Part shown: positions 35,315-43,744 of the stretch, in pieces | Layout of the letters: each line of letters opens with the position of its first letter | How positions within the stretch are numbered: the first letter of the stretch is position 1 | Source: DASYLJ01 sp964404165 | GTDB lineage: Bacteria > Desulfobacterota > Binatia > DP-6 | Assembly (NCBI GenBank): GCA_964404165.1 | Contig: CAYOIZ010000020.1 | Location: 1 to 64,000, forward strand | DNA length: 64,000 nucleotides | Direction: 5' to 3' | Program-made: the position numbers and the translations under genes | The notes under the pieces: model-generated | What the model was told of the DNA's origin: nothing | The model's database searches: none | The model's input: the letters and a program-made list of their open reading frames with translations, nothing else

Positions 35315-36268
35315 TCAGAACACCTTCATGAGGCCGACGGTCGGCTGAACGTCGTACGGCTGCGGGCTCGTGACCGGCACGTCGACGCCGGCGAGCAGGT
35401 ACCAGTTGGAGCCCAGGTGCGTCCGGAACGCCGGCGTGATGAGCAGCGTCGTCGTGTGCGGGCCACGATTGTCCGTCGCCTGGCTCAGTGTCGTCCCCAC
35501 GTCGAAGACGAGGTCGCCGAACGGCGTCGCATCGTGATCCGTGAAGTAGTAACCGGCCGCGAGCTGAGCGCCGAACGTATTGCGCGCCCCGGAGTCCGCG
35601 AACGAGTCGTGACCGTACGGGATCGCCATCGTGGCGCCGCCGCGCACGACGAGCTTGGCCCACGGGTTCGACCAGAACTCGTAGCCCGGGGTGATCGCAG
35701 CGATGCCGTTCCCGTTGGTGTCGTCACCCGTCGGCGTCCGGAACGCCACACCGAGGGACTGTGTGAAATCCTGAGACTCGGAGAGGATCACCCGCGGCGT
35801 GATCGCCAGGTCGCCGACCGCCGTATGGTACGAGTCGGTCGAGCCCTTGCTGCTGACGATAGCCGGGAAATCATAGCGCAGCTCGAAGCGCCGGCTGAGC
35901 GGCGTGTAGAGCGTCACGCCACCGTTGTAGGCATCGCCATTCTCTCCGGCATCGTGCGCGTAGGAGAACGTGCCGATCCCGAGCCGGTAGAAGACGCCGT
36001 CCGCCGCACCGATCCAGCCCTGCCGCGGGGCGCCACCGGATCCGTTGATCGGGCTGGCCCAGGCCTGATCCCAGCCTTCGGAGAAGAGCGTCCCGAGCGA
36101 GAGCGGCCGCCAGCTCGACGGCTGCGCATAGACGTCGCCGGTGAGGGATTCGATGGCCGCGTCGACCACACCGACCCGTTCCGGCTCCGTGGACGAGCTC
36201 GCAGCAAGCGCCCCCCCTCCGCTGCCCAGCACCACGAGAATCGCCCCGATCCCAATCGTTCTCATCAT
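35315..36268 (-). CDS. outer-membrane beta-barrel protein, transporter-like
   Basis: A 317-residue protein with a signal peptide (MMRTIGIGAILVVLGSGGGA-LAA). The body is alternating strand-rich, with FELRYDFPAIVSSKGSTDSY, AVGDLAITPRVIL and LGVAFRTPTGDDTNGNG, and it ends with aromatic Phe (VGLMKVF), a common outer-membrane insertion signal. The 'GDLAITPRVIL' and 'RTPTGDD' blocks resemble the PF13557-type transporter group seen also at 40222-41223. It is the last gene of the sulfatase operon and may import the desulfated product or its precursor; that role is inferred. Confidence 0.7.
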   Translation of the reverse strand: MMRTIGIGAILVVLGSGGGALAASSSTEPERVGVVDAAIESLTGDVYAQPSSWRPLSLGTLFSEGWDQAWASPINGSGGAPRQGWIGAADGVFYRLGIGTFSYAHDAGENGDAYNGGVTLYTPLSRRFELRYDFPAIVSSKGSTDSYHTAVGDLAITPRVILSESQDFTQSLGVAFRTPTGDDTNGNGIAAITPGYEFWSNPWAKLVVRGGATMAIPYGHDSFADSGARNTFGAQLAAGYYFTDHDATPFGDLVFDVGTTLSQATDNRGPHTTTLLITPAFRTHLGSNWYLLAGVDVPVTSPQPYDVQPTVGLMKVF

Positions 36269-36312
36269 GAGACACCCCTTCGTTGATGTCCTCGCGATCC
36301 AGGCGAGGACGG

Positions 36313-38685
36313 CTACTTCAACTCGACGCGCACCTGCTCGATCCGTCCAGCGAACCGGAACGGTCGCCGGTCGAAGTAGTCGAGCGATACCGGAGAGCCG
36401 AGATCGACGCCGACGTCGAACGTCTCACTCGCCGTAAAGGCCGCGGGTACGGTTCGCTGGACGGTGGTGCGCGCGACCTCCGCCCCGTCGACCGCGAGCA
36501 CCACCTCCGCCGGCGCGCCGGGCTTCTGGATGGTGGTATCCACTTCGATCCGGTGGGTGCCGGGCAGAAGCCTGCTCTTCGAGCGCGCCGCGAAGCGCTC
36601 GATGATCATCATGTTGTACTCGTAGACGAGCTCGCCCCGGTCCACGTAGAGCGTGAGCCCTCCCGAGGCGCCGCCGAGCGCATATAGGACCCCCGATGCG
36701 TTCTCGCCGAGCGTGACGTCGATCGTCACGTGGCTGCTCTCGCGCCCGAGACCCGGCGCCGTGAACTCGGGCATGCGGGTCGTCGTCGTATCGAACGACC
36801 AGCTCGTGTAGGGCGTCTTCACACGATCCTCGGGATGGATCCGCAACCAGATGCCCGCGCCGATCGGCAAGGCCTGGTTCGCCTTCGCTTCCTCGAGGAA
36901 CGCGGCCTTCATCGACTCGAGTCGCTTCGCATCCTTCGTCCCGAGATCCTCGGCCTGTGAGAAGTCCTTCTCCAGGTCGTAGAGCTCCCAGACGTCCTTG
37001 CTCGAATCCCAGGTGGCGAGCCCGGGGCTCACGGTGAGCCACGGCGTCAGCGGACCGAAGGTGCCGGCGAACCAGCCGTCCTGGTAGATGCCCCGGCTGC
37101 CGTTGTTGTCGAAATACTGGACGTGCTTGCGTCCGGGCGCCGTGGCGTCGGCGAACGTGTAGACCATGCTGACGCCGTCGATCGGGTCCTGCGGAAAGCC
37201 GTCCACCACCGTGGGTGCCGTGACGCCGAGGATCTCGTAGATCGTCGGGACGATGTCGTTCACGTGATGGAACTGCGGGCGCGGCGTCCTGTCGGGCTCG
37301 ATGTGCTTCGGCCAGGAGATCGCCAGCGGGTTTCGCGTGCCGCCGAAATGCGAGGCGATCAGCTTCGTGTAGCGGAGCGGCGTGTCGCCCGCCCACGCCC
37401 AGCCGGCGTGGTACATGTTGTCCACCTTGGGTCCGCCGAGCGCGTCGAGGCCACCGAGCGTGTCCAGCGCCGCGAGCTGCTGCTGGACGGTGTTGGGGAT
37501 CTGGTTCTGCGCCAGGAGCTCGCTGATGGTGCCGTTCTGGCCTTCGGCGCTCGAGCCGTTGTCGCCGAAGACATAGAGCACGATCGTGTCGTCGCGGATG
37601 CCGAGGCGCTCGAGCTCGTCGACCACCTTCCCGACTTGCACGTCGACGTGCTCCACGAAACCGGCGAAGACCTCCATCAAGCGCCGCTGGAAGGCACGCT
37701 CCGATTCCGGGATGTCGTCCCACGCGACGATGGTCTCGGCGCGCGGCGTCAGCTTGGCGGTGGACGGGATCCACCCGAGGGCCTTCTGGCGCTCGAACGT
37801 GCGCTCGCGCAGCGCATCCCAGCCGTCATCGAACTTGCCTTTGTACTTGTCGGCCCATTCCCTGGAGACGTGATGCGGCCCGTGTGCGGCGCCAGGCGCC
37901 CAGTACATGAAGAACGGCTTGTCGGGCGAGAACGCGCGGTGCTTCCGCATCCACACGATCGCTTTCTCGGCCAGGTCCTCACTCAGGTGGTACTTCTCGT
38001 CGTGGGGCGGTTCGACCGGGTTGAGGTTCTCGACGAGCCGCGGCTCCCATTGCGACGTCTCACCGGCGAGGAAGCCGTAGAAGTAGTCGAACCCCATCCC
38101 CTCGCCGGTCGGCCAGCGGGTGAACGGGCCCATCGCCGTGGTCTCGGTCGCGGGCGTGTTGTGCCACTTGCCGAAGGCAGCGGTCTTGTACCCGTAGGCG
38201 CCCAGCACCTTCGCGAGCGTCGCGGACGTTCGGGGGATCACGCCGGTGTAGCCGTCCCAGTCCACCGCGCGCTCCGCAATGGTGCCGGACCCTACCCGCT
38301 GGTGGTTGCGACCGGTGAGCAACGCGGCGCGCGTCGGCGAACAGATCGACGTGGTGTGGAAGCGGTTGTAGCTGATCCCTTCGTTGGCGATGCGCGACAG
38401 CGTGGGCGTGTGGATCGGCCCACCGTAGGTGTCGGGTAGGCCGAATCCGACGTCGTCCAGCAGGACGATGAGGACGTTGGGCGCATCCTTCGGGAGTCGG
38501 TTCGGTTCCACGCGCCGCTCGTGCTTGGAGTCCTGCAGCCTGGGCGCCGCCACGCTCGCCGACGGGGTCGGCGGGAACGGCAGGACCGACCCGTCCGTAG
38601 GCGCGGCGGCGACGCCGGCCGTCGGCGCGGCGAGGGCGCCGAGACAGGACAGAATTCCCATCACCCCTGACCGAAGGCTGCTCAC
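36313..38685 (-). CDS. arylsulfatase (type I, Cys formylglycine)
   Basis: About 790 residues from a GTG at 38685 that overlaps the previous stop as GTGA; an ATG at 38661 is an alternative. A signal peptide follows. The sulfatase core starts NVLIVLLDDVGFG with metal Asp77/78. The catalytic C115-S-P-T-R119-A-A-L-L-T-G-R is the formylglycine site. HFGGTRNPLAISWPKH and the GKWHNT block are the usual His/Lys sites. The last 200 residues form a beta-sandwich extension. Its length (790) is like Pseudomonas AtsA-type plus extra domain. It hydrolyses sulfate esters in the periplasm; substrate unknown. Confidence 0.88.
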   Translation of the reverse strand: MSSLRSGVMGILSCLGALAAPTAGVAAAPTDGSVLPFPPTPSASVAAPRLQDSKHERRVEPNRLPKDAPNVLIVLLDDVGFGLPDTYGGPIHTPTLSRIANEGISYNRFHTTSICSPTRAALLTGRNHQRVGSGTIAERAVDWDGYTGVIPRTSATLAKVLGAYGYKTAAFGKWHNTPATETTAMGPFTRWPTGEGMGFDYFYGFLAGETSQWEPRLVENLNPVEPPHDEKYHLSEDLAEKAIVWMRKHRAFSPDKPFFMYWAPGAAHGPHHVSREWADKYKGKFDDGWDALRERTFERQKALGWIPSTAKLTPRAETIVAWDDIPESERAFQRRLMEVFAGFVEHVDVQVGKVVDELERLGIRDDTIVLYVFGDNGSSAEGQNGTISELLAQNQIPNTVQQQLAALDTLGGLDALGGPKVDNMYHAGWAWAGDTPLRYTKLIASHFGGTRNPLAISWPKHIEPDRTPRPQFHHVNDIVPTIYEILGVTAPTVVDGFPQDPIDGVSMVYTFADATAPGRKHVQYFDNNGSRGIYQDGWFAGTFGPLTPWLTVSPGLATWDSSKDVWELYDLEKDFSQAEDLGTKDAKRLESMKAAFLEEAKANQALPIGAGIWLRIHPEDRVKTPYTSWSFDTTTTRMPEFTAPGLGRESSHVTIDVTLGENASGVLYALGGASGGLTLYVDRGELVYEYNMMIIERFAARSKSRLLPGTHRIEVDTTIQKPGAPAEVVLAVDGAEVARTTVQRTVPAAFTASETFDVGVDLGSPVSLDYFDRRPFRFAGRIEQVRVELK

Positions 38686-40169
38686 GGCCGGCTCGCCGGC
38701 AGTGCCGACCTCTCGTGCGCCAGGCCGCCGTCGTCGATGTCGAAGTCGGGGTCGAGCACCGTCTTGCCCTGAGCGCCCAGGAACGCCGGCTGGGCCTTCA
38801 TCCACTCGCTCGGCTTCTGCTCCTGTGCGTAGCGCAGGAGCCGCGACTGCAGGTCCCTGACGACGTCGGGATTCGCGTCGGCGACGTTCTTCGTCTCACC
38901 GGGGTCCTGCACGAGGTCGAACAGCTCCACTTTGCCGGGGAGCAGGGCGATCTGGACCAGCTTCCAGTTGCCTTTGCGGACGGCGCCGCGGAACGGCTCG
39001 ACGTTGATCAGGATGTCCTCGTTCGGCGACGGCTTGCCGTCCGCCAGGGTCGGCCACATGTCCTTGCCGTCGAAGGGATGATCGGCGCTGCCGTGGGCGC
39101 CGGCCAGCGCGAGAAGGGTGGGCATCACGTCCACCATGTGCAGGGGCTCGTTCACGACGGCGGGCTCGAGCTTCGCGGGCCAGCTGACGATGGTCGGCAC
39201 ACGCACGCCGCCCTCGTGGAGGCTGCCCTTTCCGCCGCGCAAGTCGCCGTTCGAAGCGGGCGGCTTGGCGCCGAGCGCCACGCTGCCACTTTCCACACGC
39301 TCCTCCGGCGATCGGGCGCCGGTGGCGAACAGGGCGTTGGTCGCACCGCCGTTGTCGCTCGAGAACACGATGATGGTGTGGTCGAGCATGTGCTTCTCCC
39401 TGAGCGCCGCGACGATCCGGCCGACCTGCTCGTCGAGCGCGCTGATCATGCCCGCATAGGTGCGGCGGACCGGATCCTTGATCGTGTCCTCGTACGCCTG
39501 CACGTACTTCTCGGGTGCCTCGTACGGGGCATGCGGCGCGAGCGAGGCGACATACAGGAAGAGCGGCTTCGCGGTGTCGTGCTGCTCGATGATGCGCACG
39601 GCGTCGTTTCCGATGAGCTCCGTGTAGTACCCCGGCTCCTTCAGGAACGTCCCGTTGCGTTGCCAGTCGACCACCCCACCGCGCTCGCGGGTGAAGTAGT
39701 CGACCTCGCCGACGACGTTGCCGTAGAAGTAGTCGAAGCCACGGTTCTGGGGCCAGTACTTCTCGTCGGCGTGGCCGAGATGCCACTTGCCGACCATGGC
39801 CGTCTGGTATCCGGCGTCACGAAGCGCTTGCGGCAGGGTGCGCTCGTCGGTCGGCAGGCCGTAGGTGTGGCTCGGAAAGATCACCAGCGTCTGCAGGCCG
39901 TAGCGCATCGGATACCGCCCGGTCATGAGCGCGGCGCGCGACGGCGTGCAGACGGGTTCGCCGTAGAACGATTCGAGTCGTACGCCGCCTGCGGCCAGGG
40001 CGTCGATGTTGGGCGTACGGATCTCTCCGCCGCGGTAGCCGAGGTCGGCGTTGCCGAGGTCGTCGGCGAGGATGACGACGATGTTGGGCGGACTGGCTGC
40101 CGCCCATGCGGGTAGCGCGTTCGCGACCGGGACGAGCGCCATCAGGCCGATGAGCGTCAGGCGTTTCAT
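38682..40169 (-). CDS. arylsulfatase (type I)
   Basis: A 495-residue sulfatase; the ATG at 40169 has AGGAG nine bases upstream and starts a signal peptide (MKRLTLIGLMALVPVANALP AWAA). Metal-binding ILADDLG at 34-39 and the catalytic V-C74-T-P-S-R78-A-A-L-M-T-G-R-Y-P are intact, as are MVGKWHLGH and SDNGGATN. Cys74 must be converted to formylglycine by an enzyme not encoded in this window. It overlaps the next sulfatase gene by 4 bp, so both are translated together. It resembles arylsulfatase A/B-type enzymes acting on sulfated sugars or aryl sulfates. Confidence 0.9.
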   Translation of the reverse strand: MKRLTLIGLMALVPVANALPAWAAASPPNIVVILADDLGNADLGYRGGEIRTPNIDALAAGGVRLESFYGEPVCTPSRAALMTGRYPMRYGLQTLVIFPSHTYGLPTDERTLPQALRDAGYQTAMVGKWHLGHADEKYWPQNRGFDYFYGNVVGEVDYFTRERGGVVDWQRNGTFLKEPGYYTELIGNDAVRIIEQHDTAKPLFLYVASLAPHAPYEAPEKYVQAYEDTIKDPVRRTYAGMISALDEQVGRIVAALREKHMLDHTIIVFSSDNGGATNALFATGARSPEERVESGSVALGAKPPASNGDLRGGKGSLHEGGVRVPTIVSWPAKLEPAVVNEPLHMVDVMPTLLALAGAHGSADHPFDGKDMWPTLADGKPSPNEDILINVEPFRGAVRKGNWKLVQIALLPGKVELFDLVQDPGETKNVADANPDVVRDLQSRLLRYAQEQKPSEWMKAQPAFLGAQGKTVLDPDFDIDDGGLAHERSALPASRP

Positions 40170-40221
40170 GGGTCTGGTCTCCTGCTTCACCGCGGCGTCG
40201 TGACGGGACGCCGGCAGAGGG

Positions 40222-41223
40222 TCAGAACTTCAGCACGGCCTTGAGCCACACGATGTCGCCCTGGAGCCGGTTCCGGGTCTCGACCTCGTGGAGCCATTTG
40301 CACTCGACGATCGCGTCGTGGCCGACCACCTGTTTCGTGTACGAGAGGGCCGGGCCGAGGCCCGTCGTCATCCCCTCGAGCGAGCCCAGCGTCGCGCCCG
40401 CGCCGCTGTCACCGGTGACCTGCTGGTAGTAGTAGGCGGACACTCCGGCGCCCGCCAACCCACCGGCGAGGGGGAAGTGTTGGGCGAGCGTGCCGTCGAC
40501 GTGGACCTGATTCCCCGACTGGTAGTCGGTGTCCGGGTTCTCCGTGTTGAAGTCGACGCCGGTGAACACCGACACTTCGATGCCGCTCTGCTGGCCGAAA
40601 TACATGAGCCCGAGAATGGGCTCGATCGTCCAGAAGTTCTTCCCCGTGTTGGCGAGGCGACCGACTTGGTAGTTGCCGGACGGGGCGTAGCCGCCGACCC
40701 GGAAGTTCACGTTGAAGTCGGGGGCGACGTTGTAGTTCAGCATCAGCGGCATGAGCACGACGTCGCCGAGGCCGTTGGTGTTGCTCGCGCGCGTCGCGAG
40801 CGTGCGCGAGACGCCGCCCGGTGCGGCGGTCACGTCGGCGTTCACGTGCATCGACAGCGCCGGGACCGTGGCGCTCATCGCGTAGCTCCATCGCTCGCCC
40901 AGGTCGAGCGGCGGGCGCCACAGGAGTGTCAGACCATAGCCCCACGACGACGCGCTGGCGCCGACCGCCGTCAGGCCGGCGATCCGCAGCCGCCGCTCGG
41001 CCCCGACCGAACCCTGGTAGTAGACGACGTTCAGCCGCGCGATGAACGTCTCCGTCAAGGGCACGCCATCGATGAAGGAGGCGATCGAACCGGGCAGATA
41101 GTGACCCGATCCGCCCTCCTCGGCTGCGGCGGGACTGCACAGGAGTGCGAATCCGATGGCCGCAACGAGGAGGCGTCGTCCGTCCCTTGCTGCAGCTGGC
41201 AAGGTGACCTGCTTCGAGCCCAC
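40222..41223 (-). CDS. outer-membrane barrel, PF13557 'phenol degradation meta-pathway' type
   Basis: A 333-residue exported protein with GTG start and AAAGGA upstream. After the signal peptide comes EEGGSGHYLPGSIASFIDGV, the hallmark of the PF13557 (SphA-like) outer-membrane family. The rest is alternating strands ending KAVLKF with terminal Phe. Such barrels are usually linked to uptake of aromatic or other small hydrophobic compounds. It is the first gene of the minus-strand operon with two sulfatases and the second barrel, and is divergent from the AraC regulator. Confidence 0.82.
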   Translation of the reverse strand: MGSKQVTLPAAARDGRRLLVAAIGFALLCSPAAAEEGGSGHYLPGSIASFIDGVPLTETFIARLNVVYYQGSVGAERRLRIAGLTAVGASASSWGYGLTLLWRPPLDLGERWSYAMSATVPALSMHVNADVTAAPGGVSRTLATRASNTNGLGDVVLMPLMLNYNVAPDFNVNFRVGGYAPSGNYQVGRLANTGKNFWTIEPILGLMYFGQQSGIEVSVFTGVDFNTENPDTDYQSGNQVHVDGTLAQHFPLAGGLAGAGVSAYYYQQVTGDSGAGATLGSLEGMTTGLGPALSYTKQVVGHDAIVECKWLHEVETRNRLQGDIVWLKAVLKF

Positions 41224-41336
41224 GTGGTTTTCCTTTCGACCGAACGAGATGATCCTCTACCTGACCACGGGACCTCCGACCTTGTTCGATCGGGCCATTC
41301 TGTTGTCTAGTGCGGCCAATCCTCCGGGGAGGTTCG

Positions 41337-42404
41337 GTGCAGGGCGACTCGAGCGTCGGAAACATCCAGGTCGTCGATCTCTTGGAAGCCTTGCGAGCGC
41401 TCGGGGCCGATACGTCCGCTCTGTGCGCGAGCGTCGGCCTGAGCGAGACGGCACTGCGTCAGACCGACGCACGGGTGCCGTCGAGTCGTCTGCTGGCTTT
41501 GCTCACATGCGCGGAGCGGCAGCTGCGCGATCCTCTGGTCGGTCTTCACGCCGGCGCGCGCGCACAGCCTCGGGGGCCGCTCTTCTACCTGCTGCTGTCG
41601 AGCCCATGTTTGAGCGACGGGCTGCGCCTGTTCACCCGTTTCGCCCGCATCACCATCGACACCATGTCGTACACCGTCGCCGTCGACGGTGACGTGGCGA
41701 CGCTGACGATGGAACCCGGGGATCCCGCGATCGAGCAGAGCCACCACGCCATCGACTACGTCGTGGGCGCGAACCTGAGCAGCTTTCGTCGTGCAATTCC
41801 CGGATTCCAGCCGCTCAGAGTGGACCTGAGCCACGAGGAAGTGGGGGAGCCCGGTGAGACGGAGCGGGCGTTCGGCTGCCCGGTTCGCTTCGGGCGCCGC
41901 CACACCGTCATGTGGTTTCCGGACGCAACGCTGAGTCGAGTCTCGGCGGCAGCGAACCCCTCCATCCTGGATCAGATCGAGAAGTTCACGGAGGCGCTGT
42001 TTGCTCGTATCGACGTGCATAGCGCCCGCGATCGCGTCGCCGCTGCCACACGATCACTCCTCGGACGTGGGCTTCGCGCGGACCGCCATGCGGTCGCGAA
42101 GCAACTCGGCGTGAGTGAACGGACGCTGCAGCGTCAACTCGAGGGAGAATCCGCGACCTTCACGGCCGTCCACGACAGCGTGCGGGCGGAAATCGCTCAA
42201 GCGCTGCTGACCAACCGCGCGCTCAAGGTCGAGGCCATCGCGCAAAGCGTCGGGTTCGCGGAGGTCGCGTCGTTTTCCAAGGCGTTCACCCGCTGGCTCG
42301 GCTACTCCCCGTCACGATACCGGGAACACCTCGACCGCAAGCGCTCGATCCGACTGCACCCAGGGCGGCTGCGGATCGACCCATTGCGCCACGGCTCTTC
42401 TTGA
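41337..42404 (+). CDS. AraC-family regulator (Arabinose_bd type)
   Basis: About 355 residues from a GTG at 41337 with GGGGAGG five bases upstream. The N-terminal 190 residues are the PF12625-type effector domain (LLEALRALGADTSALCASVG, GPLFYLLLSSPCLSDGLRLF). The C-terminus carries the two AraC helices LRADRHAVAKQLGVSERTLQ and VEAIAQSVGFAEVASFSKAF, then TRWLGYSPSRYR. It is divergent from, and likely activates, the sulfatase operon. A possible promoter is TTGTTC-N17-GTCTAG at 41283-41311. Confidence 0.87.
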   Translation: MQGDSSVGNIQVVDLLEALRALGADTSALCASVGLSETALRQTDARVPSSRLLALLTCAERQLRDPLVGLHAGARAQPRGPLFYLLLSSPCLSDGLRLFTRFARITIDTMSYTVAVDGDVATLTMEPGDPAIEQSHHAIDYVVGANLSSFRRAIPGFQPLRVDLSHEEVGEPGETERAFGCPVRFGRRHTVMWFPDATLSRVSAAANPSILDQIEKFTEALFARIDVHSARDRVAAATRSLLGRGLRADRHAVAKQLGVSERTLQRQLEGESATFTAVHDSVRAEIAQALLTNRALKVEAIAQSVGFAEVASFSKAFTRWLGYSPSRYREHLDRKRSIRLHPGRLRIDPLRHGSS

Positions 42405-42411
42405 GTGTTCC

Positions 42412-42498
42412 GTCGCGTCCGTCCTGGTCGTGGTCCTTCTCGAGTGGACCGTCCTGGGTGCCGCGCTCTACCGGCACTGCGACGCCAAGAGGGAGTAG
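42412..42498 (+). pseudogene. C-terminal scrap of a membrane protein gene
   Basis: One plus frame from 42412 to a TAG at 42496-42498 reads VASVLVVVLLEWTVLGAALY then RHCDAKRE. This is a hydrophobic helix ended by a positively charged tail, typical of the last helix of an inner-membrane protein. No start or upstream body remains, because the AraC gene ends just before it. Low confidence. Confidence 0.35.
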
Positions 42499-42502
42499 CC
42501 CC

Positions 42503-42583
42503 CCAGCTCCACGCTGCCGCCGCTGATCTCGCGTGTGCCGCCGCGTCGGACTGGTCGGAGTCGGCGCGGCATCCGCTGCCGTG
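42503..42583 (+). pseudogene. decayed copy of the hydrolase 3' end (direct repeat copy B)
   Basis: 81 bp match 35197-35278 with about eight differences and one single-base deletion that breaks the frame. The intact copy encodes PPLISRVPARPDWSEAARHP; here the frame shifts inside VPxRPDW. It lies just after the AraC gene and the membrane scrap, in the same orientation as copy A, 7.3 kb away. Confidence 0.8.
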
Positions 42584-42594
42584 CGTGGGGCGCC

Positions 42595-43608
42595 TCAGCG
42601 CGAGCGCAGGCTGCCGATGTGCAGCGACGGGTTGGTCGCTATCGGGTCGGTCGCGACCGGCTCGGCGTCTGTCTCTGGCGCCGGATCGGCGAGCGCTTCG
42701 AGTGCGTCCTGCGACGGCGCGAAGAAGTGCACCCCGGTGACCGGGATCGAGAAGTCGAGCAGGCGGTCGTAGTTGCCGTCGGCGTCGGCAACGACCATGC
42801 GCTGCAGCATACCCTCGGTGACCGAGAGGTCGCGGGCGTAGGCGATGAAGTAGGTGCCCGCCTCGCGCGACGAGCCGTAGGCGCGGTTGTGGCGGAGTAT
42901 CTTCTGCTCTGCCCCGTCGCGCACGATCTTCGCCCGCTCCTTGTGTGACGTCGGCAGACTGCGCTCGTCCTCGAACTCGACGTCGTCCGCCTTGCTTCGG
43001 CCGATCACGCCCTCCTGCGCCTCCGTCGAGAGGGCCTGCCAGGCGGCCAGATCGGTGACGTAGCGCTGCACCGTGACGTAGCTGCCGCCGGCGTGGTCGG
43101 GATCCTCGTCGCCGACGATGGTGAACCCGCGGCGCTCATCGCCGGTCGGGTTCTCGGTGCCGTCGACGAAGCCGATCAGGTCGCGGCTGTCCATGTAGGC
43201 GAAGCCGTGGGTCTCGTCGATCACCGTGACGGCGTCGCCGAGGCGGGCGAGGATCAGGCGCGCCAACTCGTGGCAGAAGTCCTCGCGCTCGGCACGGATG
43301 TGCAGCAGCACGTCGCCGGGGGTGGAGGGCGCGCTGCGCCCGGCGTCGGCGAGCGCGGGGAAGGGATGCAGTTGCGCCGGAAGGCTCCGGCCGGGCTGCA
43401 GGCGCAACCAGGCATCGGCGCCGATCGCGACCACGCAGCTGAGCGCCGCCCCTTCGTCGCGATGGCCGACGGCACGCACGAGGTTCGGCACGCCGGCGAG
43501 CGCGCCACGCACCTGCTCGTCGACGCCGGCGCTGGCGCCCAGCTCGAGGACCAGGAAACGGGCGCTGCGCCCCGGGCCAGCCTGTATCGCGTTCTGCGGT
43601 TCCGCCAT
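42595..43608 (-). CDS. DyP-type haem peroxidase (YfeX-like)
   Basis: A 337-residue enzyme of usual length. It has the GFVDG motif with catalytic D149 (IGFVDGTENP). The proximal haem ligand is H222 in LPTSHKERAKI, and the GGSYVTVQRYVTDLAAWQ and YGSSREAGTYFIAYARDL blocks are typical of class P DyPs. No signal peptide is visible, so it is cytoplasmic unless a Tat route is hidden. It oxidises dyes, porphyrins or peroxide-derived radicals. A decayed copy lies at 46738-46862. The upstream neighbour on this strand is the di-haem oxidoreductase, separated by 136 bp with a hairpin. Confidence 0.9.
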   Translation of the reverse strand: MAEPQNAIQAGPGRSARFLVLELGASAGVDEQVRGALAGVPNLVRAVGHRDEGAALSCVVAIGADAWLRLQPGRSLPAQLHPFPALADAGRSAPSTPGDVLLHIRAEREDFCHELARLILARLGDAVTVIDETHGFAYMDSRDLIGFVDGTENPTGDERRGFTIVGDEDPDHAGGSYVTVQRYVTDLAAWQALSTEAQEGVIGRSKADDVEFEDERSLPTSHKERAKIVRDGAEQKILRHNRAYGSSREAGTYFIAYARDLSVTEGMLQRMVVADADGNYDRLLDFSIPVTGVHFFAPSQDALEALADPAPETDAEPVATDPIATNPSLHIGSLRSR

Positions 43609-43683
43609 CAGCGAGGCGGCATCCTACGCAAAGACCATCGCGTTGCAACGTCGGACGGTCCCAGCGCGTCCCTACCCGGTAGG

Positions 43684-43719
43684 ACCCGGTCGATCTCCGC
43701 CGGGAGAGCTGGACCGGGT
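43684..43719 (-). terminator. two-tier hairpin between di-haem enzyme and DyP gene
   Basis: ACCCGGT (43684-43690) pairs with ACCGGGT (43713-43719), and TCTCC (43694-43698) pairs with GGAGA (43703-43707) inside it. On the minus strand it follows the di-haem oxidoreductase stop. It probably ends or attenuates that transcript before the DyP gene. No T-run is present. Confidence 0.5.
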
Positions 43720-43744
43720 CGAATTCCCGAGCGCCCGCCGTCGG

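Noticed and set aside
41283..41311. Riboswitch or small RNA in the AraC/sulfatase intergenic region
   Set aside because: Only 113 bp; no conserved RNA structure recognisable, only a weak promoter-like TTGTTC-N17-GTCTAG.
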